5,456 nucleotides of DNA from Actinomycetota bacterium. Its GTDB lineage: Bacteria > Actinomycetota > Acidimicrobiia > IMCC26256 > PALSA-610. Each line of letters begins with the position of its first letter. Within the stretch, counting starts at the first letter, position 1. The notes under the pieces are model-generated. The model did not search any database and had not been told where the DNA came from. It saw nothing but the letters and a program-made list of their open reading frames with translations. This document shows positions 1-4,784 of this stretch, in pieces. The stretch spans positions 1 to 5,456 of the forward strand of contig JAUZEI010000568.1 in NCBI GenBank assembly GCA_030839105.1, read 5' to 3'. Made by a program: the position numbers and the translations under genes.

Positions 1-1011
1 CACGCGATGTCCGAGGAGAACCTCGCGATTGAGGATCTCGCAGTTCCCTTGCTCGACGTGCAGGAGCGCGATCGCGTCCGGCGAATCGCGCAGCATCGCC
101 TCAAATCGTGCTTGCGCGGCCCGAAGCTCGGCTTCGATTCGGCGCTGTTCGTCGACCGCGGCGTCGAGGGCGCGGTTCTGGGTCTGCAGCACATCGACCG
201 CGAAGTTGCGACGGACGACCGACCGCGCGATCAATGCCGCCAGGAGACTCAGCAGCAGACCGGCGACGAGAGTCACCGTCGGCAACCCGGACCCACCGAT
301 CGAGGATCCACCCTCCGTCGGGGCGACGAAGAGCTCGAGCTCCCGCCCGCCCAGCACCACGCCGTCGTTCCATCCGGCGAGTCCGGCCGTTGTCCCGACG
401 TTGCCCAGCACGATGTCGGCGGACGCACCGGACGCGGACGGTGCGGCGCTCGTCGTGGGACGGGAGACGAGCGCGAACGACGTGCCGAGGCTCGACGCCG
501 CGGGGAGGGCGATCTGGAGGAAGATCGCCTGGCTGCCGGACGCGAGTCCCGATGCAAGCCCGAGGTCGTAGCCGGAACTGGAGTGGCGGTGCGCGACGAG
601 CGTGGCGCTTCGGTCGGCCGCGAGAGACGCGACAACGTTGCCCGCGAGCAGGGATGTATCACCGACCGAAGTGACGACCCGGTCGCGGCCCGCGACGCGC
701 TCCACGAGCGCGATGCCCGCGAGGCTCGAGCTCGCCTCGACGTCGGGTCCGAGGACGCGCACGAACCGGCGCGGGTCACCGCCGGTCGCGGCCACGACCC
801 CCGCGGCCGTCGCCAGCACCTGGTCGGCCGACGAAGACAGCTGTTGCACCGCGAGCAACGCCACGTTCGCCGGCCGCTCGACGCGCTGGCGGTTCAGGCG
901 CGTCACGACATCGCGCGCCACTGCGAACGAGCCAACCGTCAGGACGAGGCCGATCGCCGCGACCGTGACGCAGGCCCGTACGACGCGCGTGCGCACGAGT
1001 CGCGTCGTCAC
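1..1011 (-). CDS. Membrane sensor protein with extracytoplasmic domain and PAS domain (3' part outside window)
   Basis: The gene is open for 337 codons from a GTG at 1011-1009 to the left edge, so it is N-terminal only. I read it by translating the reverse complement. Residues 13-32 form a first TM helix, preceded by an Arg-rich cytoplasmic N-terminus (positive-inside). Residues 34-242 are a probable extracytoplasmic sensing domain, CHASE-like in layout but not assignable to a named family. Residues 243-262 form a second TM helix (VAGLLLSLLAAL core). Residues 273-303 are a charged, coiled-coil-like linker. From about 302 a PAS domain begins (FEAMLRDSPDAIALL, then NREVLLGH). This architecture is typical of histidine kinases and of GGDEF/EAL proteins; the output domain is beyond the edge, so the class is undecided. 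The start codon overlaps the stop of the upstream stalk gene (GTGA, 1011-1008), and GAGG lies just upstream, suggesting translational coupling. Third codon positions are nearly all G or C, supporting this frame over the longer plus-strand frames opposite it. Confidence 0.88.
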   Translation of the reverse strand, partial: MTTRLVRTRVVRACVTVAAIGLVLTVGSFAVARDVVTRLNRQRVERPANVALLAVQQLSSSADQVLATAAGVVAATGGDPRRFVRVLGPDVEASSSLAGIALVERVAGRDRVVTSVGDTSLLAGNVVASLAADRSATLVAHRHSSSGYDLGLASGLASGSQAIFLQIALPAASSLGTSFALVSRPTTSAAPSASGASADIVLGNVGTTAGLAGWNDGVVLGGRELELFVAPTEGGSSIGGSGLPTVTLVAGLLLSLLAALIARSVVRRNFAVDVLQTQNRALDAAVDEQRRIEAELRAAQARFEAMLRDSPDAIALLHVEQGNCEILNREVLLGHRV

Positions 1012-1955
1012 AGTGCCTCGCCGGCCGGCTCGGAGTCACCGGGCGGTCGGCGCTGCCACCACCACAAGAGCGCGCTCGCGGCCGCGACGAGCACGAACAG
1101 GATGAGCCAGAGCCGCCAGAGTGGATCCCCGCCGTCGTTCCTCGACGCGCGGGCGAGCGACGGGTCGGGGAGCCCGGCCGCGCTCGCAGTCTGCGCAACG
1201 TTCGGGCGCGAGGACGCGAGCGGTCCCGCCGTTCCACTGTGTTTCCCGGTGCTACGGGCCGGGCCGCCCGCAGCCGGGCCGACGCCGGTCCCGCTGTGCG
1301 GCGTGCCGGTCCCGCCCGGGCCCCCTACCGCCGTCGTCCCGGGACCGGGGTGAGCGCCGCCGTTGCCGCTCGGAGTCGAACCGCCCGTCGGCGAACCGGG
1401 AGTCGCGCCGGTCGACGAGGTGGTCGGGGTCGCGAGGGGGACCGTCGCGCGAGATGTTGGTGCGGTCGTCGGCGTCGACCGCGTAGTGGTCGGCGTCGTG
1501 CCGCCGACCGGCGCCGGCGCGCTCGTCACCGTGAAGGTCCTCGGGGCGTACGTCGCGACCAGCGAAGGCAACCCGTCTGTGAAACAGGTGGCGACAACCA
1601 CACCCGGCACGGCGGGCGCGGTCGCCGGTACCGCGATCGATCCGCTCCACGATCCGTTCGCCGAGACCGGGATGTTCGTCGAGAATGAAAGCGCCGTCGA
1701 CGTGACGGTGACGTGGTCCTGGGTCGGCGACACCGCGATGCCGGGCGCGCAGCCGGTCCCGCCGACATGCACAACGGTTCCCGGCGGCCCCGCAGTCGGA
1801 GACATCGTGAATGGGTCGAGGAGCGCGCCAACGGCACGGATGCCCGTGAGCGTCGGAACGAGGAGCATCGCCGACGCGACCAGAAGCGTGAGCGACGCGC
1901 TCCGACCACCGGGCGACTGGTTCCGAATTCGAACCGGGTACAGAGCGCCGATCAC
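1008..1955 (-). CDS. Secreted, membrane-anchored Ig-like surface protein with Thr/Pro/Gly-rich stalk
   Basis: This is a 315-aa protein. The GTG at 1955-1953 is chosen because GAGGAGG sits 4 bases upstream and a signal peptide follows at once; a longer frame from 2123 would bury that signal internally. Residues 9-18 are basic, 20-38 hydrophobic, and cleavage is plausible near residue 44 (AVGA). Residues 47-144 form one Ig-like beta-sandwich of the TIG/IPT-like kind common in actinobacterial surface proteins (SPTAGPPGTVV, GTGC, a NGSWSG turn, ending TFTVT). Two cysteines, about residues 69 and 124, could form a disulphide. Residues about 153-232 are low-complexity Thr/Pro/Ser/Gly, a likely extended and perhaps glycosylated wall-spanning stalk. 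Residues 278-300 are a C-terminal TM helix rich in Trp, followed by a short tail starting QRR. There is no LPXTG motif, so anchoring is by the helix. The 4-base overlap with the sensor gene implies an operon and a possible partnership. No enzymatic motif is visible. Confidence 0.85.
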   Translation of the reverse strand: MIGALYPVRIRNQSPGGRSASLTLLVASAMLLVPTLTGIRAVGALLDPFTMSPTAGPPGTVVHVGGTGCAPGIAVSPTQDHVTVTSTALSFSTNIPVSANGSWSGSIAVPATAPAVPGVVVATCFTDGLPSLVATYAPRTFTVTSAPAPVGGTTPTTTRSTPTTAPTSRATVPLATPTTSSTGATPGSPTGGSTPSGNGGAHPGPGTTAVGGPGGTGTPHSGTGVGPAAGGPARSTGKHSGTAGPLASSRPNVAQTASAAGLPDPSLARASRNDGGDPLWRLWLILFVLVAAASALLWWWQRRPPGDSEPAGEAL

Positions 1956-1959
1956 GCAA

Positions 1960-1966
1960 CCTCCTC
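1960..1966 (-). promoter_or_regulatory. Strong Shine-Dalgarno fixing the start of the stalk gene
   Basis: On the minus strand, GAGGAGG is followed by TTGC and the GTG start codon at 1955. This is the best ribosome binding site in the window and decides the start of the surface protein. Confidence 0.8.
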
Positions 1967-1996
1967 GAGCGGCCGCGGACGCGGCGGACTCGAGGA
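1962..1996 (-). promoter_or_regulatory. Hairpin that would occlude the stalk-gene ribosome binding site
   Basis: On the plus strand TCCTCGAG (1962-1969) and CTCGAGGA (1989-1996) are exact 8-base inverted arms. An inner GCCGC/GCGGC pair (1972-1976 with 1981-1985) closes a GGAC/GTCC tetraloop. In minus-strand mRNA the 3' arm contains GAGGA of the GAGGAGG Shine-Dalgarno, so folding would hide it. The repeat is directly visible; a regulatory role is inferred and requires transcription to start upstream of 1996. Confidence 0.5.
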
Positions 1997-2193
1997 ATCG
2001 GCATTCGGGCGCCGCCGGCTGAGTGTTTGTGAAATCGGGTTTGGTGCGTTTGCCGCCCGCCACGGGGGGGTAAAACGCCGCTCGAAGTTCGCCATCGGGC
2101 CGGCCTGTGGGCTCCTCCGGCATCTACTCCGCGACTTCTCCGGGCGCCTCACGTATCTCCGGTGACGCGCCGATGACCAGACCGACCCGGTTG

Positions 2194-2210
2194 TCGGACG
2201 GAATCGGACG
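2194..2210 (+). repeat. Tandem TCGGACG direct repeat, 10-bp period, next to the regulator start
   Basis: TCGGACG occurs at 2194-2200 and again at 2204-2210, one helical turn apart, 5 bases before the ATG at 2216. OmpR-family proteins bind tandem direct repeats with about 10-11-bp period, so this could be an autoregulatory operator; that role is inference. The same stretch is also the only weak purine-containing candidate for a ribosome binding site of the downstream gene. Confidence 0.35.
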
Positions 2211-2215
2211 CACGC

Positions 2216-2950
2216 ATGCAGCTCGGAGATGCTCGAATCGCAACCCGGCCCCCGGCCGTTGGCGCTGATCCTCGAAACGCGCGGGTCCTCGTCGTCGACG
2301 ACGACACGGTCGTGCGCCGACTGGTGCGCGACGGTCTCGAGCGCGAGGGCTTCGACGTGACGGAGGCCGGGGACGGATCGGCTGCGCTCGAGGCCGTCGA
2401 GACCTCCCGGCCCGACCTCGTGATCCTCGACGTGAACCTTCCCGTGGCCGGTGGCTTCGACATCCTGCAGCGACTTCGCGAAAGTTCGGCGCTGCCGGTC
2501 ATCTTGTTGAGCGGGCGCGGCGCCGAGATCGATCGCGTGCTCGGGCTCGAGCTCGGCGCCGACGACTACGTCGTGAAACCGTTCTCGCCCCGCGAGCTCG
2601 CGTCGCGTGTGCGCGCCGTGCTTCGTCGTGCGACCGAAGACCGGCGCCCGCGCCTCGACTTCGGCGAGCTCACGCTCGACGTCGCGCGGCGCGAGGTCTA
2701 CAAGCGCGGCGAGATCGTCGAGCTCCGCACCAAGGAGTTCGATCTGCTGGTGTTCCTCGCCGCCGCGCCGCGCCGGGTGTTCTCGCGCGCCGAGTTGCTC
2801 GAGCAGGTGTGGCAGTCCATGCCCGGCTGGCAAGACCTCGCCACGGTGACCGAACACGTGCGTCGCGTCCGGCACAAGCTCGAAGACGATCATGAGCACC
2901 CGAGGTGGATTCGTACAGTGCGGGGGGCTGGGTACGTGTTCGAACCCTGA
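2216..2950 (+). CDS. OmpR/PhoB-family response regulator transcription factor
   Basis: This 244-aa two-domain regulator has a receiver domain at residues about 23-138: acidic pair D28/D29 in VLVVDDD, phosphoacceptor D72 in LVILDVNLP, S99 in LLSG, switch Y118, and invariant K121 in VVKPFS. A winged-helix DNA-binding domain occupies about 147-243, with a recognition-helix region at 207-222 (TVTEHVRRVRHKLE) and the terminal wing hairpin WIRTVRGAGYVFEP. Length and motif spacing fit the family, and all catalytic residues are present, so it should be phosphorylated on Asp and bind promoter DNA as a dimer. The N-terminus has about 20 extra residues before the receiver. The upstream in-frame GTG at 2162 meets a TGA at 2174, so the ATG at 2216 is the first good start, although its Shine-Dalgarno is weak. 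The cognate kinase is not in view; the divergent sensor is one candidate if it proves to be a kinase. Confidence 0.95.
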   Translation: MQLGDARIATRPPAVGADPRNARVLVVDDDTVVRRLVRDGLEREGFDVTEAGDGSAALEAVETSRPDLVILDVNLPVAGGFDILQRLRESSALPVILLSGRGAEIDRVLGLELGADDYVVKPFSPRELASRVRAVLRRATEDRRPRLDFGELTLDVARREVYKRGEIVELRTKEFDLLVFLAAAPRRVFSRAELLEQVWQSMPGWQDLATVTEHVRRVRHKLEDDHEHPRWIRTVRGAGYVFEP

Positions 2951-2957
2951 GTTCGCC

Positions 2958-3016
2958 GCGGGACGCAGTAGGACAGGAACCTCCTTCGGACCAGAAGCAG
3001 GTTCGTATCCACCCGC
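2958..3016 (+). terminator. Long interrupted hairpin just after the OmpR-type regulator
   Basis: Beginning 8 bases after the TGA at 2950, nested inverted arms can be read: GCGGG (2958-2962) with CCCGC (3012-3016), GGA (2971-2973) with TCC (3008-3010), GAACCT (2977-2982) with AGGTTC (2999-3004), and CTTC (2984-2987) with GAAG (2994-2997). A single C/C mismatch separates the last two, and a GGACCA loop closes the stem. There is no U-run, so it is not a classical Rho-independent terminator, but U-less terminator hairpins are often proposed in GC-rich actinobacteria. It could instead be a 3' mRNA stabiliser or part of a structured RNA. Confidence 0.45.
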
Positions 3017-3144
3017 CGGGCCGATCGGCCTCGAGCTGGGCGTGGGCATGCTGGTTGTCGCGGCGACTCCAGGCATCGAACTCCTCCTCGGGTGCTCGAC
3101 AAGAGGTATCGGCGCGCCGCAATTCGCGGTGTAACAACGCAGGC

Positions 3145-3178
3145 CCAACTCCCGTCAACCATTTCCCCGCGGAGTTGG
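3145..3178 (+). repeat. Perfect 8-bp inverted repeat (stem-loop) in the leader region
   Basis: CCAACTCC (3145-3152) and GGAGTTGG (3171-3178) are exact reverse complements around an 18-base loop. GGC (3142-3144) and GCC (3181-3183) could extend the stem past a 2-base bulge. Its 5' arm shares ACTCC with the arm that pairs to the downstream Shine-Dalgarno, so the two folds could compete. Confidence 0.5.
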
Positions 3179-3220
3179 ACGCCCGTTGCTGCGCGCCACG
3201 GTGCGACGCCGTCGATATGT

Positions 3221-3282
3221 ACTCCCACAGGATCGGGGCCCGGTAGCGGGGCCTCGGCGTCGGCCCGAGTACCGGTGGGAGT
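3221..3282 (+). promoter_or_regulatory. Inverted repeat sequestering the ribosome binding site of the receiver protein
   Basis: ACTCCCAC (3221-3228) and GTGGGAGT (3275-3282) are exact reverse complements. The enclosed sequence is very GC-rich and can form a further stem between GGGCC and GGCCC blocks. GGGAG (3277-3281) is the only good Shine-Dalgarno for the ATG at 3291, 9 bases away, so folding would block initiation. The internal string GGTAGCGGGG resembles part of the c-di-GMP-I riboswitch, but its GGCAAAC and GACGCAAAGCC core elements are absent. It may be a cis-acting RNA switch, a thermosensor-like element, or a binding site for a protein. Confidence 0.5.
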
Positions 3283-3290
3283 GAAGATCG

Positions 3291-3920
3291 ATGACATACG
3301 TAGACCAGTCGGTAGCACCCGAGTCCGTCGAGCGCGACGACGGGAGCACACGCTCCCGCGCGGAGTGGGCTCGCGAGGACGCGCACATCCTCGTCGTGGA
3401 CGACGATCCAAATGCACTGCGGATCATGGGTCACGTCCTGGAGCGTGGCGGGTTCTGGCGCGTCCAGAGCGCGAACGGCGGACGCCTGGCACTCGCGGCC
3501 ATGCGTACGCACAAACCCGACGTCCTCGTGCTCGACGTGAACATGCCCGACGTCGACGGACTCTCGATGCTGCGCACGTTGGCGGCCGAGACCCGCCCCC
3601 GAAACGTGACGAGCGTGCTCGCGATCTCCGGCGACGGAGCGCCGGAGGTCCGTCGGTCGATGTTGCTCAACGGCGCCGACGACTTCATCGTGCGACCCTG
3701 CTCCAACGACTTCCTCGTCGCGCGTGTTGGCGAGCTCGCGCTCCGTGCGCAATCACTCAATCGGGCGCTGAGCCGACTGAGCCTCCTCGACGGGCTCGTA
3801 CGCGTCCGGCTCGAACGGAGCCGCGAATGCGATCCGGCTCGGATGCGTGCCCACCAGGTCGCGATGGGGTCCCTCGATCCCCCCTTTGTCGGGGGACCTC
3901 GTCGTGGACGAGCGAGATAG
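3291..3920 (+). CDS. Receiver-domain (CheY-like) response regulator without DNA-binding domain; Lys-to-Arg substitution
   Basis: This 209-aa protein has a single receiver domain at residues about 31-150, with acidic pair D37/D38 in ILVVDDD, phosphoacceptor D82 in VLVLDVNMP, and S113 in AISGD. The invariant receiver Lys is replaced by R135 (FIVRPCS where the neighbouring regulator has YVVKPFS), and the switch aromatic is F132. Residues about 150-180 are a charged helix (SLNRALSRLSLLDGLVRVRLERSRE) of the kind that usually links a receiver to an output domain. The last 30 residues are Pro/Gly/Arg-rich and look non-native. The ATG at 3291 is supported by GGGAG 9 bases upstream. With no output domain it would act by protein contacts or in a phosphorelay. 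In CheY the equivalent K109R change lets phosphorylation occur but blocks activation, so signalling may be atypical. The tail may result from a frameshift (see the 3886-4085 entry). Confidence 0.9.
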   Translation: MTYVDQSVAPESVERDDGSTRSRAEWAREDAHILVVDDDPNALRIMGHVLERGGFWRVQSANGGRLALAAMRTHKPDVLVLDVNMPDVDGLSMLRTLAAETRPRNVTSVLAISGDGAPEVRRSMLLNGADDFIVRPCSNDFLVARVGELALRAQSLNRALSRLSLLDGLVRVRLERSRECDPARMRAHQVAMGSLDPPFVGGPRRGRAR

Positions 3921-3934
3921 TGCCTACCTCGCTC
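3878..3934 (+). terminator. Three consecutive hairpins across the stop codon of the receiver gene
   Basis: In order: TCCCCC (3878-3883) with GGGGGA (3891-3896); CTCGTC (3898-3903) with GACGAG (3907-3912) around a 3-base loop; GAGCGAG (3910-3916) with CTCGCTC (3928-3934), extended inside an A/C mismatch by TAG/CTA (3918-3920 with 3924-3926) around TGC. The last stem contains the stop codon TAG. The second and third share 3 bases, so they cannot both form fully. There is no U-tract. A terminator or mRNA 3'-end protection role is inferred. Confidence 0.4.
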
Positions 3935-4085
3935 ACGCTCGAGCACAGTTCCAAGCTGCGGCACCCGTGATCGCCGGGTTTGGTGTCACGCCGGAATCCA
4001 GTTCGACCCGATGCCGGCGCGCGCCCGGGACACGACCAACCGCTATTTCACCGAGCACGTGCGGCGCACGAGCTCGTGCTCGTGA
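3886..4085 (+). pseudogene. Possible frameshifted C-terminal extension of the receiver gene
   Basis: From 3886 to about 3975 the frame one base ahead of the receiver frame reads like protein (SGDLVVDERDSAYLAHARAQ) with G-rich first positions. From 3987 to 4082 the original receiver frame becomes coding-like again (AGIQFDPMPARARDTTNRYF): 30 of 32 codons end in G or C, stopping at TGA 4083-4085. One extra C in the six-C run at 3879-3884 and one missing base around 3950-3986 would join these into a regulator about 55 residues longer. This could be decay, a sequencing error or chance. No family was recognised in the extension. Confidence 0.3.
4049..4084. terminator. Ten-pair hairpin with one bulge between receiver and DUF998 genes
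   Basis: CGAGCACG (4052-4059) and CGTGCTCG (4075-4082) are exact reverse complements. Treating one of C4051/C4052 as a bulge extends the stem to CA (4049-4050) with TG (4083-4084). The loop contains GCACGAGCTCGTGC (4066-4079), itself a perfect 14-base palindrome, so an alternative smaller fold exists. No U-run follows. Its place between two plus-strand genes makes a terminator the simplest reading. Confidence 0.4.
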
Positions 4086-4093
4086 CGCGCTGA

Positions 4094-4099
4094 TACGTT
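4094..4099 (+). promoter_or_regulatory. Possible -10 element before the DUF998 gene
   Basis: TACGTT fits the actinobacterial TANNNT -10 pattern and would place the transcript start near 4106-4109, exactly where the conserved DUF998 reading frame should begin with GTCGAG. That layout would suit leaderless translation if a valid start codon were there. No clear -35 is visible. Confidence 0.25.
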
Positions 4100-4174
4100 C
4101 GGCGCACGGTCGAGACACCCGCGGTCGAGCAAAGAGTCCGACGGGCCGCGCTCGGCGGGGTCATCGGCCCGCTG

Positions 4175-4714
4175 GTGTTCGTCGCGTCGTGGGCGCTGCT
4201 CGGCGAGATGAAGGCGCGGTACTCGCCGATCCACGATCCGATCAGCGACCTCGCCGCGGTGCACGCATCGACACGCCCCTACATGACCGCGGGCTTCGTG
4301 GTGTTCGCGATCGGCATGACGTTCTACGCGTGGGCGTTGCGCTCTCGCCTCGACGGGCCGGCGTGGATAGCGGCATTGACAACGGGCGTCGCGACCTTGG
4401 GTGTCGCCGCGTTCCCGCTCGACCATTCGCCGACGATCGACTCCGTGCACGGCGTGTGCGCGGGTGTCGGCTACGCCACGCTGGCCGCGACCGCGCTCTT
4501 GAGCGTGCGGCCCCTGCTCCGGCTCGGTCGATCTGCGTCGGCGGGCGGCGCCGCGATCGCGGGCTGCGTGAGCGCGCTCGCGCTCGCGCTGACACTCGGT
4601 GGATCGCTCCACGGTCTCTTGCAGCGGGCGGGTCTCACTGCGGGTGACATCTGGGTCATCGCGAGTGCAATCGCAATCCACCGCCGCAGCTGGGACCCTG
4701 GCCGACGCACTTGA
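4175..4714 (+). CDS. DUF998-type multi-pass integral membrane protein, function unknown
   Basis: As called from the GTG at 4175 this is 179 aa. The DUF998 signature is visible: YSPIHDPISDLAAVHAS after the first helix (residues 16-32), then PYMTAGFVVF, FPLDHS near 80-85 and a conserved-looking His in DSVHG (about 92). Hydrophobic helices lie at about 35-55, 62-80, 93-111, 123-143 and 156-168, ahead of a basic tail. The function of this family is not known to me. The start is doubtful. The frame is open back to a TGA at 4091-4093 and encodes ALGGVIGPLVFVASWALLG, a complete first TM helix that the GTG at 4175 cuts in half, and there is no Shine-Dalgarno before 4175. Upstream in frame there is no ATG, GTG or TTG; the natural N-terminus would be near GTC at 4109, one base from GTG. 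The gene may therefore use a non-standard start, carry a mutation, or contain a sequence error. Confidence 0.8.
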   Translation: MFVASWALLGEMKARYSPIHDPISDLAAVHASTRPYMTAGFVVFAIGMTFYAWALRSRLDGPAWIAALTTGVATLGVAAFPLDHSPTIDSVHGVCAGVGYATLAATALLSVRPLLRLGRSASAGGAAIAGCVSALALALTLGGSLHGLLQRAGLTAGDIWVIASAIAIHRRSWDPGRRT

Positions 4715-4784
4715 GCGCAACCTCGGGAACTACGGCGGGTCCGGATTCTGGTAAGTGTGGGCGCCGGCGACCAAGGGCGCGTGC

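Larger units (their letters stand above)
1956..2215. promoter_or_regulatory. Divergent intergenic region between stalk gene and OmpR-type regulator
   Basis: This 260-bp stretch separates divergently transcribed genes, so it should hold promoters for both. For the plus strand the best candidate is TTGCCG (2050-2055) and TAAAAC (2071-2076). The 15-base spacer includes a run of seven G (2064-2070) and is shorter than the usual 17, so the assignment is weak. I see no convincing minus-strand promoter. The minus-strand sequence GGCAAAC (2057-2051) resembles part of the c-di-GMP-I riboswitch core, but the rest of that motif is missing. No RNA gene or credible ORF was found here. Confidence 0.4.
2951..3290 (+). 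other. 340-bp gene-free region with several inverted repeats; probable leader of the receiver protein
   Basis: No convincing gene was found. It contains the post-regulator hairpin (2958-3016), a perfect 12-bp palindrome GGCCGATCGGCC (3019-3030), a stem-loop at 3145-3178 and the Shine-Dalgarno-containing stem at 3221-3282. ACTCC recurs at 3066, 3080, 3148 and 3221, each able to pair with the GGGAGT that holds the ribosome binding site of the next gene. A 28-codon frame from an ATG at 3048 has GC-rich third positions but no good Shine-Dalgarno and is not called. A -10-like TATGTA lies at 3216-3221 without a clear -35. Confidence 0.5.

Noticed and set aside
7..1353. 448-codon plus-strand open frame opposite the sensor and stalk genes
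   Set aside because: It is rich in Arg, Gly, Asp and Glu with no domain or hydrophobic segments, while the minus strand encodes signal peptide, TM helices, coiled coil and PAS motifs with G/C third positions. It is a GC-driven shadow.
1363..2022. 219-codon plus-strand frame with valine-rich, protein-like translation
   Set aside because: It is antisense to the stalk gene, whose Thr/Pro/Gly repeats produce such frames; the stalk gene has the strong ribosome binding site, signal peptide and anchor.
2000..2060. c-di-GMP-I riboswitch before the stalk gene (minus-strand GGCAAAC)
   Set aside because: Only one core string is present. The GACGCAAAGCC partner and the tetraloop/receptor layout are missing.
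2996..3012. tRNA T-arm likeness (GGTTCGTATCC)
   Set aside because: The stem would not pair as a T arm, and no anticodon arm, D arm or acceptor pairing can be built around it; the sequence belongs to a separate hairpin.
3048..3134. 28-codon ORF with hydrophobic start (MLVVAATPGIELLLG)
   Set aside because: It has GC-rich third codon positions but no good ribosome binding site, and it lies in a region that looks like structured leader RNA.
1952..3148. 398-codon minus-strand open frame across the first response regulator
   Set aside because: It lies antisense to a regulator with all receiver and winged-helix motifs and has no recognisable domain of its own.
2670..3752. 360-codon minus-strand open frame, including a protein-like stretch near 2990-3100 (PEEEFDAWSRRDNQ)
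   Set aside because: Most of it is antisense to the two regulators. The protein-like stretch in the intergenic region is short, has no start with a ribosome binding site, and could be chance.
4725..4753. ECF-type promoter (GGGAAC at 4725-4730) before ftsH
   Set aside because: The -35-like hexamer is good, but no GTT-type -10 occurs at the required 16-18 base spacing.
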